A stretch of DNA of 64,000 nucleotides, taken from positions 930,001 through 994,000 of the forward strand of contig NZ_AP031572.1 of assembly GCF_040436315.1 (NCBI RefSeq). The letters are read 5' to 3'. The position numbers were made by a program, and so were the translations under genes. How positions within the stretch are numbered: the stretch's first letter is position 1; every line of letters starts with the position of its first letter. Source of the DNA: Synechocystis sp. LKSZ1. GTDB taxonomy: Bacteria; Cyanobacteriota; Cyanobacteriia; Cyanobacteriales; Microcystaceae. Below the pieces are notes generated by a model. The model made no database searches. It was not told where the DNA came from and saw only the letters and a program-made list of their open reading frames with translations. Shown in pieces: positions 35,369 to 43,422 of the stretch.

Positions 35369-35435
35369 ACAGAAAGAGAACCAACGACTTGCCGTGTTTC
35401 GTCTTGGTTCTCCGACTGGTTCGCTCCTCACACTT
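35369..35435 (-). ncRNA. Yfr2-family small RNA candidate A
   Basis: About 67 nt. The promoter is CTGACA (35465-35470), a 17-bp spacer and TATACT (35442-35447). Near the 5' end is GTGTGAGGAG (35433-35424), the exact complement of the conserved Yfr1 motif CUCCUCACAC. A terminator-like hairpin follows: GAGAACCAA-GAC closes a GAAACACGGCAA loop against GTC-G-TTGGTTCTC, then a T-rich run. Architecture is the same as at 43334-43398. Yfr2 RNAs are known for a conserved GGAAACA-like loop and for pairing potential with Yfr1. Confidence 0.65.
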
Positions 35436-35441
35436 GCGTCC

Positions 35442-35470
35442 AGTATAAAGGAAGTTTGCCGATTTGTCAG
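35442..35470 (-). promoter_or_regulatory. promoter of small RNA candidate A
   Basis: -35 CTGACA, 17-bp spacer, -10 TATACT on the minus strand; predicted start near 35435. Confidence 0.6.
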
Positions 35471-35549
35471 AGTAGTCGCATCATTACTTAAAATTTGCCG
35501 CCAGTTATAGCCCCTAGAATAGGAGGCAGAGAACTGCGAATCCCCTGTC

Positions 35550-37178
35550 ATGACGACTTTTTCCGACCTTTATCTCTACGACACGACCCTCCGGGATGGG
35601 GCCCAGCGCGAAGGAATCGCCCTTTCCCTCTCCGATAAGCTCAAAATCGCCCACCAACTAGATCAACTGGGTATTCCTTTCATTGAAGGAGGATGGCCCG
35701 GCGCTAACCCCAAGGATGCTCAATTTTTTCTCCATCTCCAAGAACATCCCCTCCAGCAGGCCCAAGTTGTAGCCTTTTGTTCTACCCGTCGGCCCCATCG
35801 CCTGGCGGCCGAAGACCCCCTGCTCCAGGCCCTGCTCTCCGCCGGAACTCGCTGGGTGGCAATTTTTGGTAAGTCCTGGGATCTCCACGTCACCACGGGC
35901 CTGCAAACCAGCTTGGCGGAAAATCTGGCCATGATTGACGACACCCTCACCTATCTGCGGAGCCAGGGCCGCCAGGTGATTTACGATGCAGAACATTGGT
36001 TTGATGGTTTTAAGGCTAATCCCGACTATGCTCTGGAAACGCTGCGCACGGCCCAGGCCGCCGGGGCCGAATGGTTAGTTCTCTGCGATACTAACGGCGG
36101 TACCCTGCCCCACGAAATCCAGGCGATTACCCAAACCGTTGTCCAGGCCCTCGGTCTTCAAGCCGAGAATAGTCCCCAACTGGGTATCCATGCCCACAAT
36201 GACAGCGGAACGGCCGTGGCCAACTCCCTGGCCGCCGTGATGGCCGGAGCGAGGATGATCCAGGGAACCATCAATGGCTACGGGGAACGCTGTGGTAATG
36301 CCAATCTCTGTACCCTGATTCCCAACCTCCAGTTCAAACTCGGTTTTTCCTGTCTCGGCTCGGAACAACTCTCCCAACTGACTAATACCAGTCGCCTAGT
36401 CAGCGAAATTGTCAATTTGGCCCCCGATGACCATGCTCCCTTCGTTGGCCGCTCAGCCTTTGCCCATAAGGGCGGTATCCATGTTTCTGCCGTACAACGC
36501 AATCCCCTCACCTACGAACATATTTCCCCAGCGGCCATTGGCAATGAACGACGGATTGTGGTTTCAGAACAAGCGGGCCTGAGCAATGTCCTTTCCAAGG
36601 CCCATCTCTACGGCATCGACCTGGCCAAGGAAGACCCGGCCTGTCGGCAAATTCTGAGTCAACTCAAGGCCCTGGAACAAGAAGGCTACCAGTTTGAAGC
36701 GGCGGAGGCCAGTTTTGAATTGCTATTGCGGGAGGCTCTGGGTGACCGGCCGCCCCTGTTTGATGTCCGAGGCTTTCAGGTCCACTGCGACCTGCTTCGA
36801 CGTCAGGGGATTATTACCAGCCATGCCCTGGCCACGATCAAGATGACCGTGAATGGCCAGGATATTCTGGAGGTGGCGGAGGGGAATGGCCCGGTTTCGG
36901 CCCTGGATAACGCCCTCCGTAAAGCCCTGATTAATTTCTATCCCCAAATTGCCGATTTCCACCTCACTGACTACAAAGTCAGAATTCTAGACAGCACCGC
37001 CGGAACCTCTGCCAAAACGCGGGTTTTAGTAGAATCCAGTAACGGGGAACGACGATGGACAACGGTCGGAGTCTCAGGCAATATCCTCGAGGCCTCCTAC
37101 CAGGCCGTGGTAGAAGGCATTGAGTATGGTCTGCGCCTTGTTACCTGCGGCATCCTCAGTCCTGTTAGCATTGCCTAG
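35550..37178 (+). CDS. cimA: (R)-citramalate synthase
   Basis: A 542-residue enzyme of the isopropylmalate/citramalate synthase family, condensing pyruvate with acetyl-CoA for isoleucine synthesis. The HMGL-like barrel starts LYDTTLRDGAQREGI (residues 7-21) and has the metal-ligand motif GIHAHNDSGTAVANS (about 212-226) and NGYGERCGNANL. The C-terminal allosteric dimer domain (about residues 410-530) ends CGILSPVSIA. Length and the ALxLxDKLKIA context favour citramalate synthase over LeuA, which is inference from family resemblance. Confidence 0.9.
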   Translation: MTTFSDLYLYDTTLRDGAQREGIALSLSDKLKIAHQLDQLGIPFIEGGWPGANPKDAQFFLHLQEHPLQQAQVVAFCSTRRPHRLAAEDPLLQALLSAGTRWVAIFGKSWDLHVTTGLQTSLAENLAMIDDTLTYLRSQGRQVIYDAEHWFDGFKANPDYALETLRTAQAAGAEWLVLCDTNGGTLPHEIQAITQTVVQALGLQAENSPQLGIHAHNDSGTAVANSLAAVMAGARMIQGTINGYGERCGNANLCTLIPNLQFKLGFSCLGSEQLSQLTNTSRLVSEIVNLAPDDHAPFVGRSAFAHKGGIHVSAVQRNPLTYEHISPAAIGNERRIVVSEQAGLSNVLSKAHLYGIDLAKEDPACRQILSQLKALEQEGYQFEAAEASFELLLREALGDRPPLFDVRGFQVHCDLLRRQGIITSHALATIKMTVNGQDILEVAEGNGPVSALDNALRKALINFYPQIADFHLTDYKVRILDSTAGTSAKTRVLVESSNGERRWTTVGVSGNILEASYQAVVEGIEYGLRLVTCGILSPVSIA

Positions 37179-37323
37179 AAGCCCAGTTGTTGATAAGGTT
37201 GAGCAGTGCCACAGCCTCTGCTCGGCAGAGATAGCCAGCGTTAACAACATCCAGGTACCCTGACCACCCAGTAGTGGGTAATGGGTGACATTAGCTAAAG
37301 TAATCAAAAACAAGAGGTTTCCC

Positions 37324-37731
37324 ATGGGAGCTTGGGCCGAAGATGCATTCGGTAATGATGCAGCATGTGATTGGGCTGGAGATTTTTCGGAGAACCCAAG
37401 CTTGGATGCTGTGAGGGAAGCAATAGACCGTGTATTGGAAGCCAACGATTACCTGGAATCTGATACAGCCAGCGAATGTTTAGTTGCTTGCGAAGTATTG
37501 GCTCGACTAAAGGGCCAATGGGGATTGAAAAATGCTTACTCAGAGGCAATCGATCAATGGGTTGAATCTGTCAATATTGTTCCACCACCAGACCTGATTA
37601 CTTTAGCGACAAAGGCAATTGCCAGAATATTGGGTGACAATTCGGAACTGCAAGCGCTTTGGGATGAGGATGGAAAAAATGAAAAATGGCATCTGGAAAT
37701 GGACAATTTACTACGGCGAGTCAGCCGTTAG
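37324..37731 (+). CDS. DUF4259-like protein
   Basis: A 135-residue protein started at ATG 37324, with AAGAGG upstream; the frame is open 13 codons earlier from a GTG. It begins MGAWAEDAFGNDAACDWAGDF, which matches the start of DUF4259 proteins (MGAWG-x-FxNDxAxDW). The rest is helical and acidic. Function unknown; such proteins are often linked to polymorphic toxin immunity, but nothing here shows that. It lies between cimA and a convergent SpoIID gene. Confidence 0.75.
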   Translation: MGAWAEDAFGNDAACDWAGDFSENPSLDAVREAIDRVLEANDYLESDTASECLVACEVLARLKGQWGLKNAYSEAIDQWVESVNIVPPPDLITLATKAIARILGDNSELQALWDEDGKNEKWHLEMDNLLRRVSR

Positions 37732-37855
37732 TACGTCATTCAAACACAAGTTCTGACGTGGTGGCGTCAAAAGTTATTTTGACCCGTGGGCAAGAAGAAA
37801 TTGAACAAGCCGAGGTCGATATCCTGAATCGCTTAGCGATTAGGTGGAGACGATA

Positions 37856-39094
37856 TCAATCACGCCCAATATTGGTAGAAGCCTTGCTATAGAGATCCGG
37901 GGCCTGGGAGTCGATGTTCAATGCCGATAGACTGGGAACGTTCAATTGGCTGAGGCGAGTATTTTGGTAGTAGTGGGCCAGGATTTGACTGTAGGCCACT
38001 CCCTGTTGCGCTAGACCGTAGGCCCCCCATTGACTCAAGCCGATGCCATGACCCGACCCCCAACCCAAGAGGGAGAAACTGCCATTGACCTGGGTAACGT
38101 CAAAACGAGTACTCCGCAGTTTTAGCACTTCCCGGACTTTTGCTCCACTCAGATTTTTACTACCTTGACTGCCAATAATCCGTAAAGTAATGACACGTCC
38201 CTGGGGAGTGCGTTGGAGCGGCTGGAGAGATTGGATCGTACCCACCCCTCCAAACTGCTGGCTTAATTCACTGGGAGTAAAGCTTCGATTCCATTGAAAT
38301 ACGGGGGAAGCCTGGTCATAATCTACCACTCCCCGCAGGTAGGGCAAGGGAGACATCCAAACATCCTCCACATTTTCTGTATGGCCTCCAGAGGCGGCAT
38401 GGAAGGCAGCCAAAATCACCTTGCCTTGGTAGGTCATCACCTGGCCCTCGGTCTGCTGTACCGCCTCTACTGTACTCACATACTCATTATTCAGGCCTTT
38501 ATAAACTTGGGTGGCTGTAGTCGTGTCCAAGTCAAAGAAGCGATTACCCCCTTTTTTACTTTGGTAGATGGCGTAGGTACGGGCCGCCACGGCCTGGGCC
38601 TTAAGCGCCTCTAAGGGCCAGGTAGGAATCGCTTCTGAACCCACCACGCTGTAAAGATATTCTTCAATATTGACTACATTGACCGCCGTGACGCCGTCAC
38701 CTTGGCGTAGCAGACGGACTTTGCCGTGGTACCAACGGTCGCCAATCCAAACAACGCCACTGCCACTGGGTTCAATCACTAGTTGCGAGGCCCGCCAATT
38801 CCCTAAACTGACTTGATTGCCTTGAACCGTCGCATTGAGAGGCACCAAGGCCTCTAGATTGCCCAACACGCGGCCCCCGGCATCTTTAACTACGCCAGCC
38901 GTAGAACTCCCCACTTGGATCGTGTTGGCCCCCTTACGGATGGCAACCCGCAGGTCTAGGGCCTGGGCGGAAGATTCGGTGCTGACGGCTCCAACACTGG
39001 CTATTCCGATGGCCAATGCCAACCATCGCCATGATTGCAGTAATTGACGGAGGGAAGCCACAGAACGGAGCAGGCCAAGGGAGGGAGTCATCAT
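37856..39094 (-). CDS. SpoIID/LytB domain protein
   Basis: Started at ATG 39094, with GAGGAA 7 nt upstream (412 residues). The N-terminal hydrophobic segment (about residues 22-40) is a signal anchor or signal peptide ending near SSAQA. The SpoIID domain covers about residues 140-390. It contains NIEEYLYSVVGSEAIPTWPLEALKAQAVAARTYA-type text (key residues E and the AVAARTYA block), ASGGHTENVEDVW and LLGWGSGHGIGLSQWGAYG. SpoIID homologues are lytic transglycosylases acting on denuded glycan; cyanobacterial members are likely in the periplasm. Confidence 0.9.
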   Translation of the reverse strand: MMTPSLGLLRSVASLRQLLQSWRWLALAIGIASVGAVSTESSAQALDLRVAIRKGANTIQVGSSTAGVVKDAGGRVLGNLEALVPLNATVQGNQVSLGNWRASQLVIEPSGSGVVWIGDRWYHGKVRLLRQGDGVTAVNVVNIEEYLYSVVGSEAIPTWPLEALKAQAVAARTYAIYQSKKGGNRFFDLDTTTATQVYKGLNNEYVSTVEAVQQTEGQVMTYQGKVILAAFHAASGGHTENVEDVWMSPLPYLRGVVDYDQASPVFQWNRSFTPSELSQQFGGVGTIQSLQPLQRTPQGRVITLRIIGSQGSKNLSGAKVREVLKLRSTRFDVTQVNGSFSLLGWGSGHGIGLSQWGAYGLAQQGVAYSQILAHYYQNTRLSQLNVPSLSALNIDSQAPDLYSKASTNIGRD

Positions 39095-39181
39095 TTTAGT
39101 TTCCTCACACACAACACGACACGATTCTACCCCAGGTTAAGCGACAGATTTTACCTTTGCCAAGGATGAAATAACAGGAGA

Positions 39182-39532
39182 CTAGCTTTCTAGTGAGGGA
39201 GTTTCTTCTGGGTAGGCCCCGATCTCACTGCATACTTCGTAAAAGTCGGTGACGGGCGGCTGGGAAAAGAGGGGGGCCATTTGCTCAAGGATGGCCTGGG
39301 CGATTTCGCTTTGATTGGCCTCCATATCTTCAATTTTTTCCCACATAATTACGGCAATGCCCTCATCACTATTGGGTTTTTGTAAAAGAAAGGCTCCTTT
39401 AAAACCCTGTTTATAGGTAGAAACGGCCTTTTCGTAGAGGCGTTGGGCTTCAGCAAAGCGGCCGGGCTTAAATTCCCCAATGGCCACGTAGGCATATTTA
39501 TGTTGTAGGCAATCCAGAAACTCGGCGGACAT
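39182..39532 (-). CDS. hypothetical protein, possible dimeric alpha/beta barrel
   Basis: A 116-residue protein I do not recognise. The middle (FKGAFLLQKPNSDEGIAVIMWEKIEDME) resembles the beta-strand pattern of antibiotic-biosynthesis-monooxygenase-like or stress-responsive dimeric barrels. No signal peptide. The tail is acidic. Confidence 0.7.
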   Translation of the reverse strand: MSAEFLDCLQHKYAYVAIGEFKPGRFAEAQRLYEKAVSTYKQGFKGAFLLQKPNSDEGIAVIMWEKIEDMEANQSEIAQAILEQMAPLFSQPPVTDFYEVCSEIGAYPEETPSLES

Positions 39533-39625
39533 GGGTCAACTCCTTGCGGGACGAAAGTCACAAACTAATTAACTTATACTTCCGTCCACTAGGGCCGAGC
39601 AAGGGGGCCAAGGATTTTCCTCGCC

Positions 39626-40423
39626 CTAGGCCTTGAGGACACTACGTTCGTTAAACACCCGAATCAGCGTTCCTTCCTTGGGCAAATCGGCCGGCCGCAG
39701 GGCCCACTGGTTGCCCTTGAGAAAACCGACATTCATGCCCTTGACCAACTCCAGGAAACTGGTGATGGGGGCCAGGTCACAGGTGGTTTTATCCGCTGCC
39801 ACGGTGGCGTACTGAGTTGGAATCATCACTCGCGGATTCAGGGCCAGCATGGCCGCCTTGGCTTCTTCAGGAGTATAGCTTTTGGCACTCCCACCGACTG
39901 GCATCAGGGCCAAATCCGGGGTACCCAACAAAATTTTCTGTTCCTCTCCCACGGGAGCCGCCGCGCCCCCCATATGGACAATACGAATACCGCCCTGAGT
40001 CCAGCGCCAAGCAATATTCAGCCCAAACCGTCGGCCCCCAACCCGGTCGTGGGGGGAGGCAATGCCTTGGATTTTTAGCCCATTAATTTCATAGACCCCC
40101 GGCTCAAACAAGATTTTGGGGTTGCCCGGCAGGCCCTCCGCCGCGCCTTCATCCCACAGTTGGGAACTAATCAGCACCAGATCCGCCTGAACCTTGGGTA
40201 AACGATAGCCTGCGGTACAGCCAACAGCCCGAAAAGGATTGACTAGAATTTTCAGACCGCCCCCTGTGAACAGAAACGCACTATGGCCCAGCCACTCAAT
40301 ACTCAGACCACTACCCGCAGACTGGGCCTGGAGGGGGTGCAACGCTGAAAGGGACTGGGAACCAAGGGTCGCAAGCAGACCGGCCCCAGTGTAGTGGATA
40401 AGCTGTCGGCGTTTCATAGACAA
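39626..40423 (-). CDS. exported metallo-beta-lactamase-fold protein, metal site degenerate
   Basis: A 265-residue protein with an N-terminal signal (MKRRQLIHYTGAGLLATL, cleavage near LQAQSA). The fold is that of UlaG-like MBL proteins: IEWLGHSAFLF, ADLVLISSQLWDEG, a VHMGG strand and MIPTQYAT. The canonical HxHxDH after the DLVL strand is replaced by SSQLWD (residues 86-91), and the later GD motif reads MGG (151-153). Metal binding and ordinary hydrolase activity are therefore doubtful. It could be a binding protein or a lineage-specific enzyme. Confidence 0.82.
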   Translation of the reverse strand: MSMKRRQLIHYTGAGLLATLGSQSLSALHPLQAQSAGSGLSIEWLGHSAFLFTGGGLKILVNPFRAVGCTAGYRLPKVQADLVLISSQLWDEGAAEGLPGNPKILFEPGVYEINGLKIQGIASPHDRVGGRRFGLNIAWRWTQGGIRIVHMGGAAAPVGEEQKILLGTPDLALMPVGGSAKSYTPEEAKAAMLALNPRVMIPTQYATVAADKTTCDLAPITSFLELVKGMNVGFLKGNQWALRPADLPKEGTLIRVFNERSVLKA

Positions 40424-40480
40424 AAAGCGTAGTGGATACTGCTTGTGATAATACCAGTAGAATTCCCTGGCCTGGCGATT

Positions 40481-41662
40481 CTAGGCCAGGCCCTGCCAGT
40501 ATTGGTAGGCGGCATAGGAGAGAGTTAGTACGCCAGTGACAATAGCTTTTTCATCCGCCTCGAATTGGGGATGGTGCAAGGGATGGTTGGCCCGCTCGCT
40601 AAAGCCCACCCCCAGGCGAAACATGGCGCCGGGGGCCTGTTCGAGATAGAGGGAAAAATCCTCGGCCCCAAGAGACGGTTCGGTAATAATTTGTACCCGT
40701 TCACTGCCCAGGGCCTCACGACTGGTTTCCTCCAATAACTTGGTCAATTGGGAGTCATTCTGCACCGAGGGAACGCCCCGCCGATAGTTCACTTCATACT
40801 TCGCGCCGTAGGTACGACAAACATGGCCGACAATGCCCTCAATCCAATCGGGGAGGTTGGCGTGGGTTTCGGGGTGCAGGGAACGAACGGTACCGGCCAT
40901 GCGCACTTGGTCTGCAATCACATTGGGGGCCCGACCGCCACTGATCTGGCCAATGGTCAAGACAATGGGCCGGAGGGGATTTTGAGTACGGCTAATGGCC
41001 TGTTGGAGAGAGGTCACCACCTGAGAGGCAATCCAAATAGCATCAATGGCCTCGTGGGGCCTGGCTCCATGGCCCGATTCCCCCTGGATAAAAATTTCTA
41101 AGTCATCGGCGGCAGCTGTTAAAGCCCCGTAGCGGATACCCACGGTTTGGGCTGGAATAGATGGAAAAACATGAACCCCCAGGATATGATTCACGCCTCC
41201 CATGGCTCCGTCCTGAATCATCCAACTGGCCCCCTGGGCAATTTCTTCTGCTGGTTGAAACAAAAAACGGAGATTCCCTGGCAAGGGTTCAGACAGTTGG
41301 GATAACACCATTGCCGTTCCCAGGCCCAGAGTCGTGTGGATATCATGGCCGCAGGCGTGCATAATGCCGGGATGACGGGAGGCAAACTCTAGATGGGTAC
41401 CTTCGGTAATGGGCAGAGCATCCATGTCGGTACGAATCGCTAAACAGCGGCTATCTTGGCCTTGGCCCTTGAGATCACCAACGACTCCCGTCTTGCCGAC
41501 GGATTCCTGAACCTGCAGGCCACAGGATGACAAAACCCCCGCGACATAGGCCGCCGTTTGATATTCCTGGCCACTCAGTTCGGGATGGGCATGGAGGTGG
41601 CGACGAATTTCAATCAGTCGGGGGGCCAAATTTTCAACCAGGGCTTTGATCTCAGTCAGCAT
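40481..41662 (-). CDS. M20 family metallo-amidohydrolase
   Basis: A 393-residue M20D peptidase/amidohydrolase of the IAA-amino acid / hippurate hydrolase type. Metal and catalytic segments are IMHACGHDIHTTLGLG (about residues 104-119), FQPAEEIAQGASWMI with its Glu pair, and SLGAEDFSLYLEQAPGAMFRLG. A dimerisation domain lies at about 185-290. Probable substrates are N-acylated amino acids; the physiological one is not evident. Confidence 0.92.
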   Translation of the reverse strand: MLTEIKALVENLAPRLIEIRRHLHAHPELSGQEYQTAAYVAGVLSSCGLQVQESVGKTGVVGDLKGQGQDSRCLAIRTDMDALPITEGTHLEFASRHPGIMHACGHDIHTTLGLGTAMVLSQLSEPLPGNLRFLFQPAEEIAQGASWMIQDGAMGGVNHILGVHVFPSIPAQTVGIRYGALTAAADDLEIFIQGESGHGARPHEAIDAIWIASQVVTSLQQAISRTQNPLRPIVLTIGQISGGRAPNVIADQVRMAGTVRSLHPETHANLPDWIEGIVGHVCRTYGAKYEVNYRRGVPSVQNDSQLTKLLEETSREALGSERVQIITEPSLGAEDFSLYLEQAPGAMFRLGVGFSERANHPLHHPQFEADEKAIVTGVLTLSYAAYQYWQGLA

Positions 41663-41756
41663 GGTGATGATGGGGCAGGAAAATGACTAAACCTGTATCC
41701 TAACCTAGGATTCCCGATGGCTCCTACCTTGGTTTCTACCCTGGACTGACTCTTCC

Positions 41757-42650
41757 TTAAATTTCCGCCACGGCCCGCTCAATCAGGCGATGGGCCAAGG
41801 TCTGAATGCCCGTATGTTCGTAGTAGTTGGTGGACATATCAATAAAGGCTGCGAGGTAATCCAGCTTATCCTCGGAGACTTCCATAAAACCCCGCAGTTG
41901 GCCCAGTAATTTTTGGGGCGTTAGATCCCGTTGGGCCACAAAATTCGTCATCCATCCTTTGACGGAATCAACGCTTTGGCCAATGAATTCTAATTGGCCG
42001 GCCACGCCTTGGCCAGGAATGAGGGGTTTGATTTTACTAAAGGTGCTGTTTTGTTCCAATTCCTTCGGTGATACCTGCTCGATAAAGTCCAGGGCCTTGA
42101 GGGCAAAATCGGGGCCGAGGGGAATCAGACCGTCCAAACAGACCAAAGCGGTCATCCGCATCAGGGATTCACCACTGTAATCCGCTAAAGAGGCGACAAA
42201 ATCCCCAATGCTGTCTCCAGGAATGCCATTGATTTGACAAAAGGCAACCAGTTCCGCCACTAATTTAATCGACAGGTCGAGGGCCTGGGCTTTTTCCGGA
42301 TTCGGGGTAATTTTATTCAAAAAACCCAGGAAAGAGACTTTTTCGCCCACTTTATTAGCCAGGGCGGCGGCCCCCAAGGCGCTGTCGGTGGCATCAACGG
42401 TTTGATAGAGCCAGAGGGCATTTTGGTAGCCTTGGGACTTGTCATTAAAGAGCCAGACGGCTCGGTCGCCAATTTGTTGAATTAGGCCCTGATCCGTTTC
42501 CCCCGTCACCTTGCGAATAGTTGCTTCAAACCCCACCGTATTTTCCCACTGGCCGGGGATGACAAAATCTAGCGCATTTAAAACCATGACCGTCAGGCCC
42601 CCCTGGGGCAACTGGTCAACTAATTCGTAGATAGACTTACTCACAATCAA
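41757..42650 (-). CDS. conserved cyanobacterial hypothetical protein
   Basis: A 297-residue, mostly helical soluble protein with no signal peptide or motif I can name. It begins MIVSKSIYELVDQLPQGGL and contains an aromatic segment WLYQTVDATDSALGAAAL. It is followed on the same strand by the lipoprotein gene's neighbourhood, with 54 bp between its start and the lipoprotein stop. Function unknown. Confidence 0.75.
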   Translation of the reverse strand: MIVSKSIYELVDQLPQGGLTVMVLNALDFVIPGQWENTVGFEATIRKVTGETDQGLIQQIGDRAVWLFNDKSQGYQNALWLYQTVDATDSALGAAALANKVGEKVSFLGFLNKITPNPEKAQALDLSIKLVAELVAFCQINGIPGDSIGDFVASLADYSGESLMRMTALVCLDGLIPLGPDFALKALDFIEQVSPKELEQNSTFSKIKPLIPGQGVAGQLEFIGQSVDSVKGWMTNFVAQRDLTPQKLLGQLRGFMEVSEDKLDYLAAFIDMSTNYYEHTGIQTLAHRLIERAVAEI

Positions 42651-42704
42651 GACTCCTAAAGATTGAATATGATTAATGCTGGATTGACGAAGCGGGTTCT
42701 CAAG

Positions 42705-43217
42705 CTATTGCAAAGCCGCAAGGCCCGCCAGATTAAACTTTTCTAGCCATTGTTTGCGGTCTTGGGCCGTAAAGCTAGCATCCCGGGAGAGTACCTTAAC
42801 CTGATAACGACCCTCCACCAATAGGGCCGTGGCCATACTTCCCTGTTGAACGGCGGGATAACCGGCAATGGTCAGGGAACTGGTTTGAAATTTTTGGACG
42901 GCGGCGGGATTATTCAACACATCTGAAATCGCCAGAACCGCCACCTCCTTCCCGGCCCGCTTAAGCTTAGCTTCTGCAAAACCTTGTTTTTCCTGGGTGT
43001 AAATCCGTTTGTAATCTCCTTCGACCGGGGGAAAGAAAGCATTAAACTTAGCGCCTTGGCTGGACTCTTTGACGACCGCTGTGGCTCCCCGCTGGGTACT
43101 TTCTTGCTGGGCCTGTTCAAAACGAGAAGGGGGCTGGGGGGTACAAGCTGAGAGACTGACCCAGAGCACAAAAGGAACAAGGGCCAAGGTCAGTAATTTT
43201 TGAAATTTTTTAAGCAT
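42705..43217 (-). CDS. lipoprotein of unknown function
   Basis: Started at the ATG ending at 43217, with GGAGG 5 nt upstream (170 residues). The signal peptide ends in a lipobox, VSLSAC, with Cys at about residue 24. The mature part has a PsbP-like flavour (FFPPVEGDYKRIYTQEKQGFAEAKL, later QDRKQWLEKFNLA), but I cannot assign it to that family with confidence. It would sit on the plasma or thylakoid membrane, facing periplasm or lumen. Confidence 0.8.
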   Translation of the reverse strand: MLKKFQKLLTLALVPFVLWVSLSACTPQPPSRFEQAQQESTQRGATAVVKESSQGAKFNAFFPPVEGDYKRIYTQEKQGFAEAKLKRAGKEVAVLAISDVLNNPAAVQKFQTSSLTIAGYPAVQQGSMATALLVEGRYQVKVLSRDASFTAQDRKQWLEKFNLAGLAALQ

Positions 43218-43299
43218 TGAACCTCCGCGAAACGCAAAACTGTGTTCAGTGTAGCTAATTTGGCCAGAAGCTTTGCATTCCTTCACAACGGCAAGGCCC

Positions 43300-43327
43300 T
43301 TGACAAAATAAAATGGTGATTTATACT
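43300..43327 (+). promoter_or_regulatory. promoter of small RNA candidate B
   Basis: -35 TTGACA (43300-43305), 16-bp spacer, -10 TATACT (43322-43327), rightward; predicted start near 43334. Confidence 0.65.
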
Positions 43328-43333
43328 TAAGTC

Positions 43334-43398
43334 AGGTGTGAGGAAAAGTTTTAGGTAAGCGCCCAGAGTCGAAACACGGAAAGACGTCTGGGCGTTTT
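43334..43398 (+). ncRNA. Yfr2-family small RNA candidate B
   Basis: About 65 nt. The 5' part holds GTGTGAGGA (43336-43344), complementary to the Yfr1 core CUCCUCACAC. The terminator is a strong hairpin: CGCCCAGA-GTC, loop GAAACACGGAAA, GAC-G-TCTGGGCG, then TTTT (43395-43398). The loop and the single bulged G are the same as in candidate A on the other strand at 35.4 kb, while the stem bases differ. This is covariation in favour of a real RNA family. It lies between the convergent ends of a lipoprotein promoter region and cbiD. Confidence 0.72.
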
Positions 43399-43422
43399 CG
43401 CGTGCGGGGATAAGGTTAAAAA

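Noticed and set aside
35424-35433. CTCCTCACAC on the plus strand, identical to the Yfr1 core
   Set aside because: No flanking hairpin or terminator on the plus strand. The minus strand has a promoter, hairpin and T-run, so it reads better as the anti-Yfr1 segment of a Yfr2-like RNA.
37686-37892. Small frame after the DUF4259 gene (ends ILVEALL)
   Set aside because: Overlaps both neighbours, has no ribosome site and no recognisable family; a remnant is possible but unsupported.
43327-43334. TTAAGTCA half-site resembling the norB palindrome, next to the Yfr2-like promoter
   Set aside because: Only one half matches and it overlaps the -10 box; probably chance.
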